Below, piece after piece: positions 41,597-50,388 of a stretch of 61,366 nucleotides of DNA (positions within the stretch are counted from its first letter, which is position 1; each line of letters begins with the position of its first letter). The notes beneath the pieces are model-generated. The model worked only from the letters and a program-made list of their open reading frames with translations, was not told the origin of the DNA and did no database searches. Position numbers and translations under genes: made by a program. Source of the DNA: Bradyrhizobium nanningense (lineage in GTDB: Bacteria > Pseudomonadota > Alphaproteobacteria > Rhizobiales > Xanthobacteraceae); contig NZ_LBJC01000012.1 of assembly GCF_004114535.1 (NCBI RefSeq), positions 1 through 61,366 of the forward strand, given 5' to 3'.

Positions 41597-42243
41597 AGCA
41601 GTACGGGCGCAACATCATTCAACAAGGCGACGCGCTTGAGCTGCTGCGCTCGCTGCCGGACGGCTGCACGCCGCTGGTGTTCTTCGATCCGCAGTTTCGA
41701 GAATGCCTGGATAAACTCGCATATGGCAATGAGGGGAAGAGCCGTCAGAAGGACCGCCATACGCTGCCGGCAATGTCAAGCAATTACATAGACGCCTGCT
41801 GCTGCGAGATTGCACGGGTGCTTACCCCAAGCGGTTACCTTATGCGCTGGATCGATAAGTTCGGACTCTGTGAAGGCATTCACCTGCGCATCACAGAGCC
41901 GAAGCGTGTTGACTTGATCAGCTGGGACAACGGTCGCATGCCGGGCGGCAACGGTTGGCGCTCGCGGTATTGCGGCGACCACCTCCTGGTGCTGCAGAAA
42001 AAACCCAAAGCCGCCAAGGCGACCTGGCGGGACCACGGCATCCGGGATCGGTGGATTGAGAAAGTCGATCGTGGAGTCCACCCGCATGCGAAACCGCTCG
42101 GACTAATCAAGCGATTGATCGCAGCGACAACGCATCCCGGCGATCTGGTGGTTGATCCAGCCGCGGGCAGCTTCGGCGTGATGCATGCGGCAATCGAGCT
42201 GGGCCGCGAGTTCGTCGGCGTGGATATCTGTGCCGGATTTTAG
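41593..42243 (+). CDS. Phage-type DNA methyltransferase (beta class)
   Basis: A 216-residue S-adenosylmethionine-dependent DNA methyltransferase with circularly permuted (beta-class) motif order: catalytic motif FFDPQF near residue 26-31 before the AdoMet motif DPAAGSFGV near the C-terminus. The usual catalytic tetrapeptide is DPPY; this family member reads DPQF, as in related rhizobial prophage proteins. It may protect the island's DNA or host sites from restriction. Start at ATG 41593; the frame extends 11 codons upstream. Confidence 0.75.
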   Translation: MKQYGRNIIQQGDALELLRSLPDGCTPLVFFDPQFRECLDKLAYGNEGKSRQKDRHTLPAMSSNYIDACCCEIARVLTPSGYLMRWIDKFGLCEGIHLRITEPKRVDLISWDNGRMPGGNGWRSRYCGDHLLVLQKKPKAAKATWRDHGIRDRWIEKVDRGVHPHAKPLGLIKRLIAATTHPGDLVVDPAAGSFGVMHAAIELGREFVGVDICAGF

Positions 42244-42245
42244 CC

Positions 42246-42806
42246 ATGGCTTACGAGTGCCCGAACACCGAGAAGCTCTGCCAATGCGATCCCGACTCGC
42301 CAGATCCTGCCTTGCGTCCGTGCGCGCTGGCGACGCGTGTCGGCAAGTTCCTGCGGATGATCCTCGACGACAACAACCTCAACGACAACAACGGCAACGT
42401 AGCACTGGTGGCCGCCCGCAAGCTGCGCAGCCTGCAGCAAGCCGAGAACTACGACATCGCGCGACAGCTCGAGACCAAATTCTACGACGATGCCGATGCC
42501 ACAAAAATCTTCAAGCGCGGGCGCGAGCGCGAGCGCGAGGAGATCAGCCGACAGCCGCAGGCGCCGCCCGAGTTCTACGACGGCGACGGCTATCCACGCT
42601 GGGACGAGATCGCGCTAGTCTGCCAGCGGCAGATCGCGCAGGGGCTCAAGCGCGCGAAGAACGCGGGCGAAGAAGAATTCATCAACGACATGGCAGGCCG
42701 GATGATGTTTCGGCAGCCGAGCGAAGCGCAGGGACGATGGCTGTTCGACATCTTCATCCGCTTCGGCGGGCCGTGCAATCGCAGGACGCTGCGCTTTCAC
42801 TGGTGA
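42246..42806 (+). CDS. Island hypothetical protein
   Basis: A 186-residue protein. Near the start are cysteines (YECPNTEKLCQCDPDSPDPALRPCALA), and a charged helix 'KIFKRGREREREEISRQPQ' follows. The C-terminus is LFDIFIRFGGPCNRRTLRFHW. The Cys-rich N-terminus might bind metal; this is inference. Three bases separate it from the methyltransferase gene and it overlaps the replication gene by GTGA. Confidence 0.6.
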   Translation: MAYECPNTEKLCQCDPDSPDPALRPCALATRVGKFLRMILDDNNLNDNNGNVALVAARKLRSLQQAENYDIARQLETKFYDDADATKIFKRGREREREEISRQPQAPPEFYDGDGYPRWDEIALVCQRQIAQGLKRAKNAGEEEFINDMAGRMMFRQPSEAQGRWLFDIFIRFGGPCNRRTLRFHW

Positions 42807-45091
42807 GTGACGATATGGCGACACAACAGACGCTGCCATCCAAACCCCACACCTTCCATGGCGACCTGACAAAGATGCCGGCGGCGCTGCTGCCGCTGAC
42901 GCAGCAACGGCGCTGGGTGACCTGGAAGTGGAAACTGAAGCCGGACAAGAGCAGGGAGATGAGGTGGACGAAGGTGCCGTATCAGACGCTGCTCTACAAC
43001 ACCAAGGCGAGGGTCAACGAGCCGGCGACCTGGGGCAGCTACCAGGAGTCGGTCGCCACTTTTGCGGCCGGTCTGTGCGACGGTATTGGCTATATGCTGA
43101 AGGACTCCGAGCTCGGCGCCATCGATCTCGATCACATCCGTGACTTGGCGACCGGCGAGGTCCTCGACTGGGCCGAGCGGTTGTTCGCCGAGGCGGCCCA
43201 TGCCGGCTGCTATATCGAGTGGACCGTTTCGGGCACCGGCGCCCGCATTATCGGCATCGCGCGCGACAATGAGCTGCACCGGCAGTTCAAGCTCAACACG
43301 GCGACGGACTGCGCCGTCGAGTTCTATCGTCACTGCACGCGCTACATCACTATCTCGGCGGAGCAGATCGCCAGCGACTATCCCGGACTCCCCGAAGCCA
43401 AAGAACTGCCGGAATACGACGAGTTGTTCGCGGCGCTGTTCGCCCGCTTTGCCGACGAGGCACAGCGGCCGACGCCGCAAGAGTGCGGGTTCGCCGGCGG
43501 CGTGCATATTGCGATTGAGACAGTCGGTGATAATGGAGAGGAGGACGAACCGGACGAACACGATCTCAACGATGCTGGCGGCCAGGCTGGCGAATTCGAC
43601 TATCAGGATTTGATCGAGAACGGCGCGCCGGTCGGTATGCGCAGCGAGGCGTTCCAGAAGGTGGTGTGGCATCTGGCAGGGCTGGGCTGGACGGCCGAGC
43701 AGATCGCCGAGGCACTGGCGAAGCACCCCAACGGCATCGCCCAGAAGTACGCCGGGCGGCTGCAGGAGGAAGTGGTCCGCTCGTACAACAAGTGGCATGC
43801 CCAGATCGGCGGACGCGGAGCCGGCTCTGGAGGCGCCGGAGCTGGCGCCGGCACCGGCCCGTCGTCACATCAACAGTCTGGCGCGACAGCGCCGACGAGA
43901 TCATGGTGGCATAAGCATTGCCAGCGCGACAACAAGGGACGGCTGTTGGCTAACCTGGCCAATGCCATGATCGCGCTGCGCAACGACGAGGCGATCAAAT
44001 CCCTGCTGGCCTACGACGAAATGTTCTGCGGCGAGGTCATGGTGCGGGAGATCGGCGACCGGGCTGATCTGGCGACGCCGCGTCCGGTGCAGGACGTCGA
44101 TGTCACCGCGGTCCAGGAGTGGTTTCAGCTCAATGGTATGCCGCTGATGGGCCAGGAGGTCGTGCACAAGGCGATTGATTACCGGGCGCACGAGCGGAGG
44201 TTTCACCCGGTGCGTGACTATCTCAATCGCCTGCGGTGGGACGGCAAGGGGCGCGTTGGAGATTGGCTGACGACGTATCTCGGGGTCCAACCCAGCGAGT
44301 ACACGGAGGCGATCGGGCGGATGTTTCTGGTGGCGATTGTGGCGCGGATCTATCAGCCAGGATGTCAAGCCGATTACATGCTGGTCTTGGAGGGGCTACA
44401 AGGCGAGTCCAAATCGACAGCCTGCAAAATCCTCGCCGCTGAGTGGTTTTCCGACAATCTACCGGACATTGATGCCGGAAAGGACGTCAGCCAACATCTA
44501 CGGGGCAAGTGGATTATCGAAATCAGCGAAATGGATGCCATGAGCCGGGCAGAGAGCGCCAGGCTGAAGTCCTTCATCTCGCGAGCGACCGAGCGCTACC
44601 GGCGGACCTATGGGCGGAAAGAATCGGTCGAGCCGCGGCAGTGCGTGTTCATCGGCACCACCAACAAGTCGGTCTATCTGCGCGACGAGACCGGCAGCCG
44701 GCGGTTCTGGCCGGTAAAAGCCGGCAGCATCGATCTGGACGCGCTGCGCCGCGACCGCGACCAGTTGCTGGCAGAGACCGTGCAGCTGTTCCGCCAGGGC
44801 ATGCAGTGGTGGCCGGACAAGGCGTTCGAGGCCAGGTTCATCAAGCCGGAACAGGACGAGCGCTACGAGGTCGATACCTGGGAGGCGCCGATCACCGATT
44901 ATCTCGCGACCCTGGTGACTCCATCGACGCCACCGAAGGTGACGATCTCGCAGGTCGCCAAGTACGGGCTCGGCTTCATTTCCGATGCCAGGATCGGAAC
45001 GGCCGATGGTCGTCGGATCGCCGCCATATTGGAGCGGATGGGCTGGAGGCGGGCGCCACGACAAGGAAATGGTCGCTTTTGGATCAAGTGA
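42803..45091 (+). CDS. Prim-pol/VapE-type replication protein
   Basis: A 762-residue replication initiator. The N-terminal third looks like an AEP primase-polymerase (WVTWKWKLKPDKSREMRWTKVPYQ; GAIDLDHIRD acidic pair; ATWGSYQES). The C-terminal half is the VapE-like superfamily-3-type helicase/ATPase with Walker A GLQGESKST at about 531-539 (K537), EISEMDAMSRAE Walker B and the 'TNKSVYLRDETGSRRFWPV' arginine-finger motif. A Gly/Ala/Ser-rich linker (about residue 340-360) joins them. Start is GTG 42803 overlapping the previous stop (GTGA). This is a typical replicon gene of satellites and P4-like islands. Confidence 0.9.
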   Translation: MSDDMATQQTLPSKPHTFHGDLTKMPAALLPLTQQRRWVTWKWKLKPDKSREMRWTKVPYQTLLYNTKARVNEPATWGSYQESVATFAAGLCDGIGYMLKDSELGAIDLDHIRDLATGEVLDWAERLFAEAAHAGCYIEWTVSGTGARIIGIARDNELHRQFKLNTATDCAVEFYRHCTRYITISAEQIASDYPGLPEAKELPEYDELFAALFARFADEAQRPTPQECGFAGGVHIAIETVGDNGEEDEPDEHDLNDAGGQAGEFDYQDLIENGAPVGMRSEAFQKVVWHLAGLGWTAEQIAEALAKHPNGIAQKYAGRLQEEVVRSYNKWHAQIGGRGAGSGGAGAGAGTGPSSHQQSGATAPTRSWWHKHCQRDNKGRLLANLANAMIALRNDEAIKSLLAYDEMFCGEVMVREIGDRADLATPRPVQDVDVTAVQEWFQLNGMPLMGQEVVHKAIDYRAHERRFHPVRDYLNRLRWDGKGRVGDWLTTYLGVQPSEYTEAIGRMFLVAIVARIYQPGCQADYMLVLEGLQGESKSTACKILAAEWFSDNLPDIDAGKDVSQHLRGKWIIEISEMDAMSRAESARLKSFISRATERYRRTYGRKESVEPRQCVFIGTTNKSVYLRDETGSRRFWPVKAGSIDLDALRRDRDQLLAETVQLFRQGMQWWPDKAFEARFIKPEQDERYEVDTWEAPITDYLATLVTPSTPPKVTISQVAKYGLGFISDARIGTADGRRIAAILERMGWRRAPRQGNGRFWIK

Positions 45092-45239
45092 CCAACCTCA
45101 TGACGCATGACGCACTATGACGCTTATTTTTCCCCGTACCCTCCCGCGCGCGCGCATACGCGCGATAGGGGCCACATAGGAAGAAAGGGGACATGTCACG
45201 TCATGCGTCATTCAATGCGGGGGTTATGGAGCTTTGAAG

Positions 45240-45503
45240 ATGCAGGTGATCACACGAATTCGGGCGAAAAAGCCGCTGATGAGCGTCGAGGAGGCGGTTG
45301 CGGCGGACCGCGCGTGGTTCGACGCGCATCCGGAGGCGGACTCGTACATCCGCCAATTCGTACCTGGCGAGTTCGGCAAGGCGGAGCTGCCGGCGGTCCC
45401 GCCGGGCTGGCGCTTCGCAACCCATGTGTGTGTGAGACGCCGGCTCGAGGGCGCCGCGGTAGGGCGGCAGCGGCAACTGATGGTGTTTTGCGAGCAACCC
45501 TGA
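45240..45503 (+). CDS. Small island hypothetical protein
   Basis: An 87-residue protein beginning MQVITRIRAKKPLMSVEEAVAADRAWFDAHPEADSYIRQFVPGEFG. GGAG at proper distance supports ATG 45240. It has no known domain; its composition looks coding. It lies downstream of the VapE gene and may belong to the same transcript after a 150-base gap. Confidence 0.6.
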   Translation: MQVITRIRAKKPLMSVEEAVAADRAWFDAHPEADSYIRQFVPGEFGKAELPAVPPGWRFATHVCVRRRLEGAAVGRQRQLMVFCEQP

Positions 45504-45698
45504 CATTACGGCGTCATGAGCTCTCAGTTCTACATCGACACGCCAAGGATTCGTGGCGTCGCGCGGCGGCGCGCGCAGGATCGGGAGCGGCAGCGGCGGC
45601 ATTGAAAAAGCTGGGCTTGAGTTGCGCACGAATTGGTGGTTGTGCAGGCCAAGGTTTTATCACGTTCGTGGCAACGTTCCGCGTCCACAGTGAAATGC

Positions 45699-45899
45699 TC
45701 AACTGTTCGCTGCAGCCTGCTCGGCCATTATGCGGTCCATCTCGTTCTTGATTGACGCCATCTCTTTGAGAATAAGTCGCAGCTCATCAATTGCCGCCGC
45801 GTCGATCTCTAATTCGTCCACCGGCAGTAATTGACCGACTCTGATGTAGCGGTCCATTAGATCGAAAAATCGAGCTTTGCGGGCCTCTTCCGTCGTCAT
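45699..45899 (-). CDS. Small acidic coiled-coil hypothetical protein
   Basis: A 66-residue minus-strand protein (MTTEEARKARFFDLMDRYIRVGQLLPVDELEIDAAAIDELRLILKEMASIKNEMDRI...). Regular hydrophobic spacing in the second half suggests a coiled coil. GGGAG precedes the ATG at 45897-45899; the ATG two codons earlier is too close to it. It lies downstream of the small-terminase gene in the same direction and may be co-transcribed. Confidence 0.6.
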   Translation of the reverse strand: MTTEEARKARFFDLMDRYIRVGQLLPVDELEIDAAAIDELRLILKEMASIKNEMDRIMAEQAAANS

Positions 45900-45986
45900 G
45901 AACATCTCCCAATTAATGCCAACACCACCGGTCTCGCGACGTGTTGACGTAGTACATCGGGCTTCATGGGGCTGCCGGAGCGCTGC

Positions 45987-46403
45987 CTAGTCTAGGTCTG
46001 CCCATGGCATAGAGCCCGTCACGGGGGGCTCAACGTTATCGAACTCCAGTTCTCGCATGCAGCGCAGGTACGAGATTCTACTGTCACGCTCGATTGCTAC
46101 TTCCGGCCGAGCACGGACCATGCCCTTGCCGTCGACGTACGTTAGGCCATGCTTGGCAAGAGCCTCGCGCGCTTGTTGCGAGCGGTCCCAACTCTCCCCA
46201 GCTGCTTGCAGGGTCTGAAGCTGGTGCTGCTCGATAGGGAAATCAGTGAGAATTTGCACCCACCACACCTTCGTGGCTGGCTCCAGATGAGCCGGCGGTG
46301 GCGGCAGATCGCGAGGAGATTCGAGACGATCCTGTTGAAGTGCGCGCCGATGCGCCGAGATGATGGCCAATTCCGCAGCGCTCTTTGGACCTCGCGCACC
46401 CAT
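45987..46403 (-). CDS. P27-type small terminase subunit
   Basis: A 138-residue phage packaging protein that binds the packaging site. The N-terminus MGARGPKSAAELAIISAH and the later 'WWVQILTDFPIEQHQLQTLQAAGESWDRSQQAREALAKHGLTY' segment are characteristic of P27-family small terminases. Start at ATG 46403; the frame extends 12 codons upstream without that signature. No large terminase, portal, capsid or tail gene is present near it, so this may redirect packaging of a helper phage or be a relic. Confidence 0.85.
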   Translation of the reverse strand: MGARGPKSAAELAIISAHRRALQQDRLESPRDLPPPPAHLEPATKVWWVQILTDFPIEQHQLQTLQAAGESWDRSQQAREALAKHGLTYVDGKGMVRARPEVAIERDSRISYLRCMRELEFDNVEPPVTGSMPWADLD

Positions 46404-46974
46404 GCTCAAATTATAATCGTTTTCCCCTCGCGGGGCCAACCAAAACTTAAAAACTCAAAGTGAAGCCGCCCGACCGGTCGAAAGCTGAAGCTTGAGAGTT
46501 TTTTGCTTCCCCCCCCCCGGGGGGGCTCCAGTTTTGGGCGGCTCTCTTGGCCCAGTCGGGGTACCGGGAGGCGCCTTTATGAGCAGGGCCGACATGCACT
46601 ACGAGCGGAGGCAGCTGATTGTCAGCGGGTTGGACCTCAAAGGCCTAAACGTCTCTGCCTCTAAGCTGTTGGAGGAATAGGTCTCGTGGTCGAGAGTCTT
46701 ATCACCGCGCACGGTGTTCGGCGACAGGTTCTGCCGATGCGCTCCCGCACAGATTCAGGTGACTGTGTTTGCCGTTTAATTAAATGGCGGAACGGGGCTC
46801 CTCCATACTTGGCTTTCCAAGAGATTGAAATTGGCCCGAATTTTGATGATTGGTCAAACGCCTGTTTCGGTAGCTACGGTGACCAGCTACAGATGGGTCT
46901 CAAACTTGTGCGACGTCCGACGCAAAGGGCAGACAGAGCGGTTGTTCAATCCGATCACTGTGATAGTCGCACCC
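46404..46974. other. Spacer between small terminase and the GHKL cassette
   Basis: Contains a run of ten C followed by seven G (46509-46525), a potential extreme hairpin or assembly-sensitive site, a possible 33-codon ORF at 46579-46680, and a frame at 46686-47054 with no recognised family. It may be the region into which cargo was inserted. Confidence 0.45.
46579..46680 (+). CDS. Possible 33-residue ORF with good ribosome-binding site
   Basis: MSRADMHYERRQLIVSGLDLKGLNVSASKLLEE follows GGGAGGCGCCTTT before its ATG, a strong start signal. The peptide matches no known family. Too short for certainty. Confidence 0.3.
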   Translation: MSRADMHYERRQLIVSGLDLKGLNVSASKLLEE

Positions 46975-47694
46975 TTAGCGCCATCGCGCGCCGAACTCCT
47001 CGGGGAGGATCTTCATCAACTGATCCACGGGCATCCCGTGGATGTCGTACGTAAGGGAGAGCTGATTGGCGATAAGAGCTAGCCGCCGCGGTGAGCCGCT
47101 ACCCTTCGCGCCGGCGCCACGCGTGGGCTGTCCCGTGCGGGCGTCCGAGTAGAGCCGGGCCGCGGCTCCTATCAGGCTAGGGCTGGTTATGACGAACTGG
47201 CGTGCGGCTAGTTGGTCCAGCAAGTAGCTTTGCCGGCTCAATGGGGCGGCCAACTCCTCTTTTCTGCCGATTAACAGGAAGCGGCAACGTTCGCCGTGGG
47301 TCTTGACGAGAAACCATGGTGTGCGGACGAGATGCCGGTAGTTAGTCCGCGCATCGGTCAGGAGATAGACGTATTCCTTACGCAGGTTGCGTTTGCCGTC
47401 GGGGCCGATCGGACAAAGCTGTTCGAAGTAGAATGCTGCTAGCCAGCTCCACAGGCCCCGGTCGAACGACACGATCTGCGCATCCAGGTCGCTCAACAGA
47501 GCCACAAGGCCGACACCGAACTCGTAGCGATCTGCGAATTGTGTTTGCGCTATTTCGCGATCACCCGGCAGCCGCTCGGCAAACGAGCTGTCACTTAAGA
47601 GCTCGGCCGGAAGAGCGCCAGGAGCTCCCGCTTGTAGCCATTTGCCAAATTCCTGGAGGCCATCTTCGGTAAAACGCGAGAGTACATTATGCAT
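46975..47694 (-). CDS. Third gene of GHKL cassette, unrecognised protein
   Basis: A 239-residue soluble protein. Visible segments: a leading 'VLSRFTEDGLQEFGKWL' helix, 'LVALLSDLDAQIVSFDRGLWSWLAAFYFEQLCPIGPDGKRNLR', 'YVYLLTDARTNYRHLVRTPWFLVKTHGERCRFLL', and 'SYLLDQLAARQFVITSPSLIGAAARLYSD'. The pattern (aromatic WSWLA-FYFEQLCP, then YRHLVRTP) reads like a conserved family found beside restriction-type genes, possibly the one catalogued as DUF6339, but I cannot confirm the name. No nuclease motif is obvious. It overlaps the middle gene by eight bases, so the two are translationally coupled. Confidence 0.75.
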   Translation of the reverse strand: MHNVLSRFTEDGLQEFGKWLQAGAPGALPAELLSDSSFAERLPGDREIAQTQFADRYEFGVGLVALLSDLDAQIVSFDRGLWSWLAAFYFEQLCPIGPDGKRNLRKEYVYLLTDARTNYRHLVRTPWFLVKTHGERCRFLLIGRKEELAAPLSRQSYLLDQLAARQFVITSPSLIGAAARLYSDARTGQPTRGAGAKGSGSPRRLALIANQLSLTYDIHGMPVDQLMKILPEEFGARWR

Positions 47695-48466
47695 GGCTGG
47701 TTTCGCCTTGTGGGCTGGAAGCTCGCACTAACTCCGCAAAGCGTCTCAGTCGGCTGAAACGGTCGACGGCGTCTTCCACCCAGTTTTGTACCGCCTCCTC
47801 GTCAGTTACGTCGTCGGGCTCTACAGGCACATCCAGTTCGCGCAGAAATTTGCGCCAGTCGTCGCCCCAATCGTGATCACCTTCGTCCTCTCCTTCAGCC
47901 GGCAGACGACGTAGAACCTCTCGCAACGCATGAGGTAGGATGAGACCCTGGACCAAGAGATCGGAGCGCAGTCGTGCAGCAAGGCCCGGGACCCGGCTGT
48001 TGACAACGAGCCAGGGACCGTTGCGATCATCGAGATCCACGCGCCAGAGTTCTTCTCCAAGATCAGTCTCTCGCAATGGCAGCAGCGGTTGGCGTTCTGA
48101 GGTGTCCGATTTCTGAAGAGGACGAATACCCTCGGCTGACGCAAGGATGCGGCCGGAATCGTCAGGGGCTATCACGAGCAGTCGGAACTGGATGGCGCCA
48201 CCCCGGTCGATATCGGTTAGAATCAGCCGTGCAGGGATCGTCGTCTCGCCCACAGTCCCGCACGGAAACCGCATTGAAGAACTGCGGAAGTAAGCTTCAA
48301 GGACTACCTTTGCAGCCGGAGCGAGATCGAGTTCTCCGAGGTTGACCGCGGCAGTCGCTGAGGGAAAGCTGAATTTATCGAGGGGAGGGGTCAGCTCGAT
48401 GGTCACACGGTCGCGCGCAATTCTCTTGCGACCTGTGGAATTAAGGCGTCGCTGGATCGAGACCAT
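47687..48466 (-). CDS. Middle gene of GHKL cassette, unrecognised protein
   Basis: A 259-residue protein. The N-terminal 150 residues look strand-rich (SIQRRLNSTGRKRIARDRVTIELTPPLDKFSF; VLEAYFRSSSMRFPCGTVGETTIPARLILTDIDRGG), beginning with an RLNSTGRKRI box. An acidic linker (EGEDEGDHDWGDDW) and a helical C-terminus follow. No catalytic motif recognised; an adaptor or DNA-binding role is possible. It starts two bases after the GHKL stop and overlaps the next gene, the signature of an operon whose products are made in fixed ratio. Confidence 0.75.
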   Translation of the reverse strand: MVSIQRRLNSTGRKRIARDRVTIELTPPLDKFSFPSATAAVNLGELDLAPAAKVVLEAYFRSSSMRFPCGTVGETTIPARLILTDIDRGGAIQFRLLVIAPDDSGRILASAEGIRPLQKSDTSERQPLLPLRETDLGEELWRVDLDDRNGPWLVVNSRVPGLAARLRSDLLVQGLILPHALREVLRRLPAEGEDEGDHDWGDDWRKFLRELDVPVEPDDVTDEEAVQNWVEDAVDRFSRLRRFAELVRASSPQGETSHA

Positions 48467-48468
48467 GG

Positions 48469-50274
48469 CTAACCTTGAGCCTCGACGACAAGATCACGAT
48501 GCGAGTCGAAGCCGACCACCTCCACCTTAAAGTCTGCAGATCGAGCTTCGACGTCGAGTTGGTTCGGGTCGGTGGGCCAACAATCGGCATTGTGTTTCTC
48601 CACCTTCAGCCGATCGCGGAAGAAGCTGAAATCGTCATCACTGAAGCGTTTGAAGGGATTGCCGTTGAGCACGTCGTAAGCGCACCTGACACGGATCTTC
48701 AGCGGGAAGCTCTCAGGTGCGACTTTCGGATTTGGCAAGAGAGTGAACCCACCTACGCGACGTTGGATCCGGAATGGCTTTGGGCTAGGGGGCGGCAGGT
48801 CGTTGTGCCGGTCGGTTGTTCCTTTCTGAGCACGCTCTTTGGGCTTCTCTTTCGGAATCGAAAAGAAATCGACCAGCGCAAGCGGGTCATCGCGCTCGAT
48901 ACGATCCGCGACGACGGCGTGGATTTCGTGGAGTGCGGCTCGGATCCGGCGCAGCACGGCGTGTCCGCCGTTCCAATTGGTTCGAAGCTTTTCTGCACGC
49001 TCGTTCCATTGCGTATGTGCCGGATTCTCAGCGTCGCCGAGGAATTGGCTGATCGCGGCATGGTCGGCCACGAGGGCCGCATGGCAATCTGGAAGGTGCG
49101 CTTTTTTTCCTTCGGTCGGTACGGTAATTGAGCCCCGCACGACGAGCGTTTGAGAGCGTTCACCCGGTGAGGATGGTCGAAGAAACAGATCGATGTATGT
49201 TTCTGAGCCCTGCGGTTTTCTTGTCTTTTGGCTGATCGAGATGGGGGCGCGAATGAATAGCATCTCCCCGGCCTTGTACTGGTCACGCAGTCGCGTTGCT
49301 TGCTCCTCGCCGAGGAGGTCGCCAGTGATGGTCGCCGATTGCCAGCTCTCGGGTAAGGTCACCATCGGCGACAGCGAGCGCAAAGATTGAAGCTGTCTTA
49401 CGAAGCTGAGCAGCGAAGGTGCTATCGCCTCACTTCCCATGTCAGCAGACACCTGATCGAACGTATCGGCGTTGATCGATGTCCCGTTGACCTCAACGAT
49501 CAGCCGGCTCGTAAGGATCGGGAAGTAGTAGTTCTTCAGCGTCGCCTGAATGAGGTACTGTTCTTCGATGTCGGGCAGCACATATGGGATGACGAGCGAT
49601 AGGCCGGTTTGGCCTGACCGTTTGAGGCCAGCAACGCTAGCGAAGTGCTGGCAGAGGGAATGTTCAGTAGTCGGAAGTCCTGTCTTCGTGCCGGGGCGGC
49701 ACCAGAAGCCGACCGAATCGAGTTCGGTGTTGCCGATTGTGTGGTTCTTCAGAATGGCTTGGCCCATGAGGCAGACGTTTGGGTCGTCAGCACGCCGCGT
49801 TAGGCCGATGAGTGTCTTGATTGTGGACGATGAGGAGAAAACAAGCTTACCGAGCCCCCATCGTCCGCCCGCTGCTCCCTTCTTGTTCGAACGGCCGAAT
49901 CGCCGCCAAAAGCCGCAGAATTGTCCTTCGTCTTTCCGATCGATCGCGCCCAAGAGACCGGTTGTTTCGAAGTCCTCGATCACAAGGAATCGCTGCGGCG
50001 CGGTAGGGACCGCTATCCCGCTAGCTGTCAGGTGCGGGGCTAGCCCATCCAACAAGGATGAAAAGAACTCCCGGCTCTCCGCCGTACTAGGCTCGACTAT
50101 GGCGAATCGAACGCGAACAGTTCCGCCCGGCAAAACGCAGGCGTCGGTGGAGTTCTGGATTGTCTCCCGGACCAAGGCTTCTGCGAGCACGACCTCGTCG
50201 TTGTTGAACTGGTCCTGCTGCGTCAGTTCCTTTTCACTGGGGTCATCTGATATATCCCTAAAGTACCATTCCAC
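48469..50274 (-). CDS. GHKL-type (MORC/MutL-like) ATPase
   Basis: A 601-residue protein with the GHKL ATP-binding fold at its N-terminus. The N box is ALVRETIQNSTDA with E37, N41 and D44; the G1 box is LVIEDFETTGLLG (D101, G107); the G2 lid is GGRWGLGK (137-143). A transducer-like region follows (GLSLVIPYV). The C-terminal 300 residues contain 'SQTLVVRGSI' and 'RIQRRVGGFTLLPNPK' but no recognised nuclease motif. Start is GTG 50274, preceded by GGGGAAG. GHKL ATPases of this sort occur in restriction-like and defence loci (MutL/MORC-linked R-M, Mza-type systems). It heads a three-gene operon divergent from hsdM by 114 bases. Confidence 0.85.
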   Translation of the reverse strand: MEWYFRDISDDPSEKELTQQDQFNNDEVVLAEALVRETIQNSTDACVLPGGTVRVRFAIVEPSTAESREFFSSLLDGLAPHLTASGIAVPTAPQRFLVIEDFETTGLLGAIDRKDEGQFCGFWRRFGRSNKKGAAGGRWGLGKLVFSSSSTIKTLIGLTRRADDPNVCLMGQAILKNHTIGNTELDSVGFWCRPGTKTGLPTTEHSLCQHFASVAGLKRSGQTGLSLVIPYVLPDIEEQYLIQATLKNYYFPILTSRLIVEVNGTSINADTFDQVSADMGSEAIAPSLLSFVRQLQSLRSLSPMVTLPESWQSATITGDLLGEEQATRLRDQYKAGEMLFIRAPISISQKTRKPQGSETYIDLFLRPSSPGERSQTLVVRGSITVPTEGKKAHLPDCHAALVADHAAISQFLGDAENPAHTQWNERAEKLRTNWNGGHAVLRRIRAALHEIHAVVADRIERDDPLALVDFFSIPKEKPKERAQKGTTDRHNDLPPPSPKPFRIQRRVGGFTLLPNPKVAPESFPLKIRVRCAYDVLNGNPFKRFSDDDFSFFRDRLKVEKHNADCWPTDPNQLDVEARSADFKVEVVGFDSHRDLVVEAQG

Positions 50275-50388
50275 CCCTGCTTCCCCAACCCGCTCGTTTC
50301 CTCTAGCGTTGATTGTGCAGGGTTTTTTCTACCCGCGCAATATCGGCTAGTCGATGGCGCACGGGAATCCGTAGACAAGAAGGACGAC

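Noticed and set aside
41593..42243. DPQF instead of DPPY in the island methyltransferase as a sign of inactivation
   Set aside because: Related prophage proteins of rhizobia share a DPQ-type motif, so this is a family trait rather than a broken site.
46509..46525. Run of ten C followed by seven G, looks like a terminator stem
   Set aside because: No T run follows on the plus strand and such homopolymer blocks are error-prone in assembly; function cannot be claimed.
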